DNA of 64,000 nucleotides from Paenibacillus segetis (GTDB lineage Bacteria > Bacillota > Bacilli > Paenibacillales > Paenibacillaceae): assembly GCF_014639155.1 (NCBI RefSeq), contig NZ_BMFT01000003.1:285609-349608 (forward strand), in the 5' to 3' direction. Both the position numbers and the translations under genes were made by a program. Shown one piece after another: positions 19,605 to 28,139 of this stretch (position 1 is the stretch's first letter; every line of letters starts with the position of its first letter). The notes under the pieces are model-generated. The model was not told the DNA's origin, ran no database searches, and saw only the letters and a program-made list of their open reading frames with translations.

Positions 19605-21356
19605 TTATCCGGTCTCTACTTTTGGCATCGGGAGCATCACGCAAACCTCGGCTCCATGAGGTAACTGGTTTGAAATCTCCAGACTAGCTTCATCCCCGTA
19701 AAGCAGCTTTAAGCGGCGCTGCACATTCCAGATACCGATATGCTCTCCCTGTTCATTGACGAGTGACTTATTCTTCCTGATAGCCAAAAGAACATCAGTT
19801 GGGAAGCCGTTACCTGTATCTTCAATACAAAGCTTTAGATAAGGCTTGTTATTGTTGGCAGTGATGTCTGCACGAATTGTTAAATGAATCGGCTGATCCA
19901 GCGTAACCGCATGTTTAATAGTGTTTTCCACAAATGTATGGATTATCAGCGGCGGGACAAGCTCACCAACCAAATATTCAGGTACATCTGCAGAATATGC
20001 AAGTTGGTCCGGAAATCTGAGCTCCTGGATTCTAAGATAATTAGCTGTATGTTCCAATTCATCCTTTAAGCTTACAAAGCTCAAATTACTGCGGAACATG
20101 AAGCGGAAATAGCGGACCAGGCATTGGGACATTTCTTTAATCAGCTCATAATCCTTAACCTTAGCCAGATGGTAAATAATGTTTAGCGAGTTCAGGAAGA
20201 AATGGGGATTGATTTGCAGTTGCAGTCGTTGAAGTTCCTCTCGCTGCTTACTAAGCTTTTCTTCGTATACATTGATGGTTAGCTCTTGAATTTGCTCCAT
20301 CATACTATTGAAGGTATGGTTCACGACCTGAAACTCATCCGAGCCGGAGTTTCTCTCGATACGAATATTTAGATTACCTTCTCGGATACGTTTCATTGCT
20401 AAAAGAAGACGATTCATTGGAACAAGCACAATCCTTCGGAGATAAGCTAGTCCGGTTAATACTACCAGCAATGAAGCTATGGAGGCTAAGACTGCCAGCC
20501 ACCGGAAATACGGTAGATTTTCTAGAATCTGTTCATCGGGAATGATCGCAATTAAGCTGAAGTCACCTTTAACAGAAGCAGCCCCAACAACCAGAAACTG
20601 GTTCTTTACTCCTGATAATTGATATCCCTTCGGAACTGGAGAAAGTTGTGCCGTTGTATTTTCCACCAAGGCTTTATTTGTCATTGCTTTGCCTTCCGCC
20701 GTGGCGAACAATGAACCACCCTTTGTTCCGAAGCTGATAAAATTTATCGGTATCATCATAGAATCTGCTTTTTGCCACGCACCAATATACAGACCTTCTG
20801 TCCTCATAATATGCAAAATATAATATTCACCATTAATTTCCTGGGACTTCCAGCTCGCTGAGCCGAAGCCATTCACTCCGGGTTCGGCATCAATCATCTG
20901 TTTAATGTATTCCTGCAGCTTTATCGACTGTGAGTAATCGTCGATTGTTTTGGCGGCCGAGAGAAAGTCGTCCCTATCCGGATAATACATGAAGAATGCG
21001 TCCACTGCCGAGTACAAGGGCAGATTATCTTGAAATGTGTTGAAAAGTGAAATGTTAGCCTTGTAATAATCATTTTCGGTTTTTGCTTGACTAATGGCAA
21101 TGAACTGCATGCCAGAGGCGACAAGACTGTTTAAATACTTATCCACTTTCTCCAGCTCGTTGTCAACTTGATTCATATACAAAGTGGTCAGATTCCTGTA
21201 GGAATCACTGACCTGTGAACGTACTACGCTGATAGCATACTGACTTCCGAGAATAATAACAATCAGTAAAGGGACGGTAAGCATCAGCATACCCGATAAC
21301 AATTTTGACTGTAGCGAATTTGGGGACCATTTAAGACGTATGCGATCCACTACCAT
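19605..21356 (-). CDS. YesM-like sensor histidine kinase
   Basis: About 583 residues. One membrane helix near the N-terminus (about 20-40) and one near 285-305 flank an extracellular sensing domain. A HAMP domain, a His_kinase domain with the phospho-acceptor in LQINPHFFLNSL, and a HATPase with IHTFVENTIKHA (N box), EDTGNGFP (G1) and GIWNVQRRL (G2) follow. This is the LytS/YesM class that senses sugars or sugar-loaded binding proteins at the membrane. Start choice is uncertain: GTG 21359, ATG 21356 or GTG 21350, the last having the best spacing from GGGAG. An intrinsic terminator separates it from the permease gene upstream, so expression may depend on read-through. Confidence 0.93.
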   Translation of the reverse strand: MVVDRIRLKWSPNSLQSKLLSGMLMLTVPLLIVIILGSQYAISVVRSQVSDSYRNLTTLYMNQVDNELEKVDKYLNSLVASGMQFIAISQAKTENDYYKANISLFNTFQDNLPLYSAVDAFFMYYPDRDDFLSAAKTIDDYSQSIKLQEYIKQMIDAEPGVNGFGSASWKSQEINGEYYILHIMRTEGLYIGAWQKADSMMIPINFISFGTKGGSLFATAEGKAMTNKALVENTTAQLSPVPKGYQLSGVKNQFLVVGAASVKGDFSLIAIIPDEQILENLPYFRWLAVLASIASLLVVLTGLAYLRRIVLVPMNRLLLAMKRIREGNLNIRIERNSGSDEFQVVNHTFNSMMEQIQELTINVYEEKLSKQREELQRLQLQINPHFFLNSLNIIYHLAKVKDYELIKEMSQCLVRYFRFMFRSNLSFVSLKDELEHTANYLRIQELRFPDQLAYSADVPEYLVGELVPPLIIHTFVENTIKHAVTLDQPIHLTIRADITANNNKPYLKLCIEDTGNGFPTDVLLAIRKNKSLVNEQGEHIGIWNVQRRLKLLYGDEASLEISNQLPHGAEVCVMLPMPKVETG

Positions 21357-21379
21357 CACTCCCTATTCACAAAATGTGG

Positions 21380-21414
21380 AAAAACCCCATCATCGCCACG
21401 CGCAATGATGGGGT
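21380..21414 (-). terminator. Terminator between permease and sensor-kinase genes
   Basis: On the minus strand ACCCCATCAT and ATGATGGGGT pair perfectly around an 11-nt loop and are followed by TTTTT. It lies 50 bp after the permease stop and 25 bp before the kinase start, so it can set the ratio of transporter to regulator. Confidence 0.85.
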
Positions 21415-21465
21415 GTTGCCGGTGCTTGTGCTTTCGATTATTATCTTACGACAATGATCGATTGT

Positions 21466-22356
21466 CTATCCCTTGACAGCCCCAAGGGCGATCCCTTTAA
21501 CAAAATATTTCTGAAAGAAGGGATAAGTGACCATAATAGGAACGACACCGATGACTGCAATAGCCATTTTGACCGTCTCCAGCGGAGCGGTATTAGCAAG
21601 TGCACTTGCATGAGAAGCAAAACTACCACTGGCGAGATACTGGGCATCCGATAATATCCGATTTAGCATATTTTGAATACCATATAGCTTGGTGTCATTA
21701 ATATAAATCGTCCCATTCATCCAGTCATTCCAGTATACCAGAGTTTGGAACAAGCCTACCGTTGCCAATACTGGCGTTGACAGCCGCAAGATAATCGACC
21801 GGAAGATCCTGAACTCTCCAGCTCCGTCGATACTTGCCGATTCAATGATCGCCATAGGAATTGAAGTGCGGAAAAAGGTCTGCATCAGCATTACGTTAAA
21901 GCCGTTCATTAACAATCCCGGTACAATAAGCCCCCATACCGTATTCTTCACATCGAACAACTGTGTATAGACAAGGTAAGTTGGTACAAGACCGCCATTA
22001 AATAACAAAGTAAAGAATACTACAAAAGCCAATGGCTTACTAGCCGGGTAATCACTGCGGGACATTGGATACGCAAGCAGCGCGGTAATAAATAATCCGG
22101 CCGCCGTTCCAAAGACCGTTACAAAAATTGTAATTCCATAGGCCCGGAATATACCGGATCCGCCACCGGAAAACAAATACTCATAAGCCGCAGTACTAAA
22201 CACTTTCGGAAAAAAGGAGTACCCATTCTTTAATATTTCTGTTTCGTCCGTCAGTGATGAAGCGAGCAAGAGGACGAACGGGGCAAGGCAGGCCACCGTC
22301 AAAATGATATAAATAATATTTGCAAACCACTGCCATGATCGGTTTTCTTGTGCCAT
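21466..22356 (-). CDS. CUT1 ABC sugar permease, LplC/YtcP type
   Basis: A 296-residue integral membrane permease with about six hydrophobic helices and the EAA loop recognisable as ESASIDGAGEFRIFRSIILRLSTP. It pairs with the LplB-type permease encoded 13 bp upstream to form the oligosaccharide channel. The AGGAG site and ATG are well placed. No ATPase gene is present, as is normal for this group, which shares an MsmX-like ATPase. It is followed by a strong terminator. Confidence 0.95.
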   Translation of the reverse strand: MAQENRSWQWFANIIYIILTVACLAPFVLLLASSLTDETEILKNGYSFFPKVFSTAAYEYLFSGGGSGIFRAYGITIFVTVFGTAAGLFITALLAYPMSRSDYPASKPLAFVVFFTLLFNGGLVPTYLVYTQLFDVKNTVWGLIVPGLLMNGFNVMLMQTFFRTSIPMAIIESASIDGAGEFRIFRSIILRLSTPVLATVGLFQTLVYWNDWMNGTIYINDTKLYGIQNMLNRILSDAQYLASGSFASHASALANTAPLETVKMAIAVIGVVPIMVTYPFFQKYFVKGIALGAVKG

Positions 22357-22369
22357 TTGTCTCCTCCGT

Positions 22370-23323
22370 CTAGAACAATGCGTTGTCCTTGCTTATTTTT
22401 CGTACAATGAAATTTGCTGTAAGAACAAGTATGAAACCCACAATCGATTGATAAAAACCGGCTGCAGCCGACATCCCGACATCGCCTAAACCAAGCAGTC
22501 CACGATATACATAAGTATCAATAACATTAGTCGTATCATAGATTGCCCCGGAATTCATAGGCACTTGATAAAACAATCCAAAATCGGAGTAAAAGATTTT
22601 TCCAACAGATAGCAGCGTAAGCATGATAATCATAGGAGCAATCAGAGGGAGCGTAATCCCGCGAATCTGTTGCCACTTTGAAGCGCCGTCTAGCCGGGCA
22701 GCCTCATAGTATTCTTCATCAATTCCGATAATTGCTGCAAAATATACAACTACATTGAACCCGAGACCTTTCCAAAGGGATACGAAGGTCAGGATATAAG
22801 GCCAATATTTGGACTCGAAGTAGAACATGATATCATCCATGCCTAGTGCAGGGAGGATTGTCTTGTTAATAAAGCCTGTATCCAGACTCAGCATCGCATA
22901 ACCCAGATAAGCTACAATTACGATGGAAATCAGTTGCGGGAGTAGGATAATGCTCTGATAGAATCGGGCCAAGAACTTCTGCCGCACTTCATTCAACAGA
23001 ATAGCCAGTAAAATTGCAAGCACGGTTCCAATAATGATCCAGGATACATTGTAAAGTATGGTATTTCTAGTGATGATATATGCATCTGAGGTTGTAAATA
23101 AATATTCGAAGTTTTTAAATCCGACCCAATCGCTGGCAAAAATACCTTTGGTAAAATTCACTTCCTTGAACGCAATAATCAAACCAAACATAGGTAAATA
23201 ATTGTTTAATAATAAATAAAGCAAGCCAGGCAGAACCATTAAGGTTAGCGGCAAGTATTTTCGCATTCGGCTTCTCTTTTTCACAGGGACATTTGCTTCC
23301 CTGTTTATCGCCATTTGCGCCAT
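22370..23323 (-). CDS. CUT1 ABC sugar permease, LplB/YteP type
   Basis: A 317-residue permease with about six transmembrane segments and a good EAA loop (EAARLDGASKWQQI). First gene of the permease-kinase-regulator unit. A GTG at 23332 gives three more residues, but AAAGGGTG is correctly spaced for ATG 23323. The operator and -10 at 23358-23422 lie directly upstream, so the transporter and probably the two-component system are under positive autoregulation. Confidence 0.95.
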   Translation of the reverse strand: MAQMAINREANVPVKKRSRMRKYLPLTLMVLPGLLYLLLNNYLPMFGLIIAFKEVNFTKGIFASDWVGFKNFEYLFTTSDAYIITRNTILYNVSWIIIGTVLAILLAILLNEVRQKFLARFYQSIILLPQLISIVIVAYLGYAMLSLDTGFINKTILPALGMDDIMFYFESKYWPYILTFVSLWKGLGFNVVVYFAAIIGIDEEYYEAARLDGASKWQQIRGITLPLIAPMIIMLTLLSVGKIFYSDFGLFYQVPMNSGAIYDTTNVIDTYVYRGLLGLGDVGMSAAAGFYQSIVGFILVLTANFIVRKISKDNALF

Positions 23324-23357
23324 TCTGATCACCCTTTCAACTCTTGTCTATGCTTCT

Positions 23358-23422
23358 ATGTTACTGACTTTTGCAGAATGTCTCTATCAGAATACCGACC
23401 TATCTATTATCACTATTTCGAC
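23358..23422 (-). promoter_or_regulatory. Shared operator and -10 of the local regulon, site 5
   Basis: Direct repeats TCTATCAGAATACCGAC (23383-23399) and ATTATCACTATTTCGAC (23406-23422), 23 bp apart, with a -10-like TAACAT at 23358-23363. It stands before the permease pair and, by read-through, the yesMN-like genes. Confidence 0.75.
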
Positions 23423-23434
23423 TTCTCCGTAATT

Positions 23435-23470
23435 AAAAAACCGCCCACGGCTACAAAGCCGGAGCGGTCT
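23435..23470 (-). terminator. Intrinsic terminator of the GH3 transcript
   Basis: On the minus strand GACCGC and CCGGCT pair with AGCCG and GGCGGT, followed by TTTTTT. It ends the transcript of the upstream GH78-to-GH3 operon just before the operator of the permease operon. Confidence 0.9.
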
Positions 23471-23479
23471 TCCTGTATG

Positions 23480-25753
23480 TTACGCTTTCGTATTCAGTAA
23501 CTGCACCAGTCGAGCCAAATCCTCATCGGTTAACGCACCACCGCTAAAGCCGACAAGGCTGCGCAAAGGGGAGTATTTCAATACCGCCTGCGCCATTTCC
23601 GAGCCTTCACCTTCTTGCTCCACAAACATATCCGCAAACGGAGTACTTTGGATCCATTCCATAACAACAGCGAGTGCCTGGGGATTGTCCATAATATCGC
23701 CTATTGTCGTATTCCGGTGAAAGAGCGGTTGGAAACCAACCTCCGATTCCACACGAATAACACCTTGAACTGCAATATCCTGCGAGGAACGGCCGACGAG
23801 AATCTCGAATTCACCGCTCTCTACTTGCCAATCCTTAAGGTCGACATTGTAAAACGCAAACGAGCGCTTATCGAGAACAAAAGTGGCTGCCTTTGTCTCT
23901 CCAGGCTGCAGATCAATCTTAATAAAGCCCTTCAGCTCTTTGAGCGGACGCGTGACAGAACTAACAATATCGCGGACATACAATTGCACAATTTCCTTGC
24001 CAGCACGCTGTCCTGAATTCGTCACATCAACCGTAACTGTAACTTTTTCATCTTCGCGAATCACGGACTTTTCGAGCACAAGATTCGAATAATCAAAAGT
24101 TGTATAGCTAAGACCAAAGCCGAACGGGAATAACGGATCAATCCCTTTAGCATCATAATAACGGTATCCTACAAACAGACCTTCCTTATACTCCACCCGG
24201 TCGCTTTCGCCCGGGAAGTTTAAATGCGACGGGTTGTGCTCAAGACGAGCCGGGAAGGTCTCGGCAAGTTTACCGGACGGACTGGCAGCACCGAACAACA
24301 GGTCGGCGATCGCACCACCAAGCGCCTGGCCGCCAAGATACGCTTCCAGCAAGGATTTAACGCTGTCCAGCCAAGGCATTTCGACCGGTGCTCCGTTACT
24401 GAGCACAACGATAATATTCGGCTGAACCTCAGCAACGGCTTCAATCAGCGAAATCTGGTTAGCCGGAAGCCTCAGGTGGGTACGGTCGAAGCCCTCAGAT
24501 TCATAGCGGTCAGGAAGTCCGGCAAAAATTACCGCAGCATCCGCATCAGCAGCTGCGCGCTTTGCCTCTTCTACAGTTTGCTTGTCAGTCGAATCAGAGA
24601 GCAAATCATAACCCTGTACATAGGTAACCAGGGTGCCTGCTCCCGCTGACTTTACGATTTCTTCACGGATATCCTCCAACTTCGTCGGATTAATATGCGA
24701 GCTACCACCCCCTTGATAACGCGGCTTAACAGCAAGCTCACCAATGATGGCTAGCTTTCCTTCCTTGCGAAGCGGTAGTAGATTATCCTCATTCTTCAGC
24801 AGGACCATGCTCTCCCGTGCAACTTCACGCGCCAACTGATGATGTGACTCCACATCGTATATTGCTCCTTGCTTGCTGTTATCCACAGCTTTGAACACGA
24901 CGCTCAGAAGTCGTTCCACTGCACGGTCCAGCTTCTCTTCAGACAGCTTTCCGCTCTTAACGGCCTCAACAATCTTACGGTCACCTAGACCTCCGCTTGC
25001 AGGCATTTCCAGTTCTAAACCTGCTGCCAGAGCGTCATCACGCTCGTTAACTGCCCCCCAGTCCGATACGACAAAGCCTTCATGTCCCCACTCTTCCTTC
25101 AGAATCTTTGTAAGCAGATATTCGCTTTCGGAAGCATAGTTACCGTTCACTCGGTTATACGAACACATTACTGTCCATGGTTGTGCCTCTTTTACGGCAT
25201 ACTCGAAGCTAGCCAAATAGATTTCACGGAGTGTGCGTTCATCTATAACCGAATCGCTGGTCATACGGCGATGTTCCTGATTATTTGCGGCAAAATGCTT
25301 TAGAGATGTACCGACTCCCTGACTCTGTACCCCTTGAATATGCCCTGCTGCCAAGCGGGAGGAAAGGTAAGGGTCTTCGGAGTAATACTCAAAGTTACGT
25401 CCGCAAAGTGGGGAGCGCTTAATATTAGCTCCCGGTCCAAGCAAAACAGCGACATCTTCCGCTTGGCACTCTTCACCAAGAGCAACACCTAGCTTGTTGA
25501 CCAATTCAAGATCCCATGAACTAGCAAGGCCAGCGGCCGAAGGGAAGCAAGTAGCTGGTTCGCTGTCCAACAAACCGAGATGGTCGGCGGATGAATTTTG
25601 CTTGCGCAGCCCATGTGGTCCATCGGTCAGCATGATTGGGGGGATACCCAGACGTTCAATCCCTTTCATATGCCAGAAGTCGCGTCCAGAGCACATGCCG
25701 GCCTTCTCTTCCAGCGTCATTTGTGAAATAAGCTTTTTCAAATCTCTTGCCAT
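23480..25753 (-). CDS. GH3 beta-glucosidase-type enzyme
   Basis: About 757 residues, no signal peptide. The GH3 (alpha/beta)8 domain carries KHFAANNQE (about 152-160) and the nucleophile Asp231 in VVSDWGAV. The alpha/beta sandwich and a fibronectin III-like domain ([17 protein letters not shown]) follow. A C-terminal helical module (IGDIMDNP...) resembles the tails of the decayed GH43 genes. The reading frame is open to 25879, but those 42 codons overlap the end of the decayed gene upstream; ATG 25753 has AAGGAG seven bases before it. Substrate is a beta-linked glucose, xylose or similar sugar. It is the last gene of the operon started at 31102-31166. Confidence 0.92.
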   Translation of the reverse strand: MARDLKKLISQMTLEEKAGMCSGRDFWHMKGIERLGIPPIMLTDGPHGLRKQNSSADHLGLLDSEPATCFPSAAGLASSWDLELVNKLGVALGEECQAEDVAVLLGPGANIKRSPLCGRNFEYYSEDPYLSSRLAAGHIQGVQSQGVGTSLKHFAANNQEHRRMTSDSVIDERTLREIYLASFEYAVKEAQPWTVMCSYNRVNGNYASESEYLLTKILKEEWGHEGFVVSDWGAVNERDDALAAGLELEMPASGGLGDRKIVEAVKSGKLSEEKLDRAVERLLSVVFKAVDNSKQGAIYDVESHHQLAREVARESMVLLKNEDNLLPLRKEGKLAIIGELAVKPRYQGGGSSHINPTKLEDIREEIVKSAGAGTLVTYVQGYDLLSDSTDKQTVEEAKRAAADADAAVIFAGLPDRYESEGFDRTHLRLPANQISLIEAVAEVQPNIIVVLSNGAPVEMPWLDSVKSLLEAYLGGQALGGAIADLLFGAASPSGKLAETFPARLEHNPSHLNFPGESDRVEYKEGLFVGYRYYDAKGIDPLFPFGFGLSYTTFDYSNLVLEKSVIREDEKVTVTVDVTNSGQRAGKEIVQLYVRDIVSSVTRPLKELKGFIKIDLQPGETKAATFVLDKRSFAFYNVDLKDWQVESGEFEILVGRSSQDIAVQGVIRVESEVGFQPLFHRNTTIGDIMDNPQALAVVMEWIQSTPFADMFVEQEGEGSEMAQAVLKYSPLRSLVGFSGGALTDEDLARLVQLLNTKA

Positions 25754-25766
25754 ATATATTCGCTCC

Positions 25767-27455
25767 TTATTTGAGTACTTTAACGATGCATTTTTTGCTT
25801 TCTGTTTCCCAAATCCCATAGTTCTTCGGAACATAAGGTACATTAATTGGGAATGGCATTCTTGGATCCTATTACTCACTGTTTAAACGATTATAAAGGT
25901 TGGAAACGACGATGACTTTAAGTTGATTATCGCCTTCTTCAAGTTCATCCGTAATGTCCACTTCTTTCAGGACCTGATCTGGAAAAGCAGTCTTTTTCCC
26001 GTTAATGAACACCTGGAAGGTATCGGAAGCTTCACCTAAACACAGAATGTATCTTCTGTCTGCTGCTTTATGCTCAATATGAATAGTTCCATTATAAGTA
26101 CCTCGCCCTGCGAATTTATCCAATCCAGGAGCCAACTCTCTCCAAGGTCGAAGAACCTGAACAGGCAATACTATAGTCTCTACAGAGAAATTGCTTCGCA
26201 GGAATGATCTTTCCTGTGGTGTATTTGGTATAAACTCCTGCAGTTCCAACCGATTAACTCCAACCTTAATCTGCCCTGCAATTTCCTTCTTTGCATTTCC
26301 TAGATTGATCTCATTCACTCCATGGAACAACGCTAGTACAACCAGCTCGTCCTCTTCAATCGAAAGTTCCCCTTCGGATCGCCCGTTGTATTCCTCAAAA
26401 TCGATGGCCGTCAATTTTCCATTCCACGGATTACACTGATAGACTTGTCCAGTTCCTTTCACGCTAACCGGTACAGTCTTTCTGCTCCGATCGCCCGGGC
26501 GCTGATAAGAGCCCTTCGTTGTGCCTTTCTGATAAATAGCACTTACGGCAAGCTCATCCGGATTTAGATCGTCCGGGGTATGACGAACCGCATTATAACC
26601 AATAAACAGCATAATACGTAATCCGTTTTCCCTCATCTTCTCTTACCGCTGTAGTCAAATTCATCGTTCCATCAAGCTCGATATCCGGGTGAATCTGATA
26701 TTCTTTTAATGCATTTAGTACCTGATTAGTGCCGGAAACTTGAATCAGTCTCTGATCTTCCCAGATTTGCTTCATTAAAAGAATCCATTCTTCCCGCTCA
26801 GATTAATTCTTCCAATCCGCAAAGTGCAGGGCATGTTGTGGTTTCTCTCCAATCCAAAAAATGGAAAACAGTGTTCGAGCATTTCTTTCACTTTTAATAA
26901 AAAAGGATAGGATACCGCCTGTTGCTCCGGTATAATCTGACATTTATACCCTACCCCATCACGGTCAAGGCGCCCGTCTTCAATTTTGGCAGTAGGAGGT
27001 TCCAGAAGAAACGGCGACACCGTCTCATAGGAATAACCCTGATTACTTAGCAGGCCTTGATCCTCATACAAGCAAAATTCACTGGCTTCTCCATGATTGA
27101 GGTAACTTGCCCTGTAAATTGCACAGTCAACCTTTGCTTTTTTTGAAAAACAGTATTTAGGCGTGCGATTGTATCCAGGCATCTTCTATCATCTTCTACA
27201 GAAAGCGTTCGGTTCCAATAGTTCGATACGAACCTTAGAAAAGCCTCATAGCCAGACCACTCGACGCTTTCCATGAAACCTTCCTCTGAATATTTCCCGT
27301 GATAAGCCCCGGAATAAGACGCCCCATGCAGCACTTGTGCATTCATTCCAGACATTAGACTCCACTTCACCCACCAGAACAAATCTTCGTAGTCTTGCCC
27401 GTAGCTTCCGCTGAATTCTGCTGCATATTCAAAGGAATAGCGTTTCTTTCTGCCT
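25767..27455 (-). pseudogene. Decayed rhamnosidase-like (GH106-related) hydrolase
   Basis: Frames on the minus strand give a protein lacking its start: YEDLFWWVKWSLMSGMNAQVLHG, then EGFMESVEWSGYEAF and FVSNYWNR, KVKEMLEH, WEDQRLIQVSG and DDLNPDELAVSAIYQKG. A C-terminal jelly roll with FQVFINGKK follows, then two tandem stops, after which the same frame continues with [13 protein letters not shown] to 25767. At least three shifts or stops are present. A second decayed copy lies at 36500-37200. The join to the decayed esterase at about 27455 shows a deletion. Confidence 0.8.
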
Positions 27456-27459
27456 TAAT

Positions 27460-28110
27460 GTGCAGTTGTGGCCATTGTTTTCTGAAAATCCATAGCGGGT
27501 CTTCCGAGCGCTTCGTTTTCTGGTACTCCCACGTACAAGGCGCTTCGCTAATTCTTCTGGCTTAGCATCTTCACCAAAAAGGGCCTTAAATGAATCCTTA
27601 TGGGCAAATTCCCCTGATGTGATTACCGGATAGGATAGAATATAATTACCAAATTTGGACGATTACTGTTTTTTTGTATAATCACCTTCAGGAATCAATT
27701 CTTCTGCATCAAAATGAACAGCTAAACTACCACAAAGATGCCCTCCTGCAGAGAAACCGCAAATTGCTATTTTATCCGGATGAATACGAAAACTTTCCGC
27801 TTTTCCCCTTACCAATACAACCGCTCGGGATAAACCCTTAAAGGCTGTAACTTCAAGGCCTATCCATCAACAAATTTGTTGTATAAGTAACAACGAAAGT
27901 ATTGTAGCCTTTATCATTAAACTCTTTGGCTACCGGCTATCCTTCCGAATTTGAAACCAAACAATAGCCGCCGCCTGGAACGACTATCATTGCAGGTCGA
28001 ACTCGGTCATCTTCGTCATGAATGTATGTCACAATATTAGGAACAAACTCACCCCGGACGGGATAATTATATTTATCTGCTGACCGTAAACGATACTATT
28101 CGGTGATCAT
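27460..28110 (-). pseudogene. Decayed alpha/beta-hydrolase esterase (copy of 48575-49567)
   Basis: ATG 28110 with a GGAGG site opens MITE and meets TAG at codon 5. The following frame matches the intact esterase: FVPNIVTYIHDE, MIVVPGGGYC, FVVTYTTNLL, and SFKALFGEDAKPEELA. Frameshifts break it and its 3' end is missing at the junction with the decayed rhamnosidase-like gene. Confidence 0.85.
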
Positions 28111-28139
28111 GCTTAATACCTCCTTTTTAAGTAACAACT

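Noticed and set aside
24224..24649. Long plus-strand frame opposite the GH3 gene
   Set aside because: It is the antisense of a well-conserved enzyme; no ribosome binding site and no recognisable domain.
25754..25879. N-terminal extension of the GH3 enzyme by 42 codons
   Set aside because: It overlaps the end of the decayed gene upstream in another frame; ATG 25753 has a correctly placed ribosome binding site.
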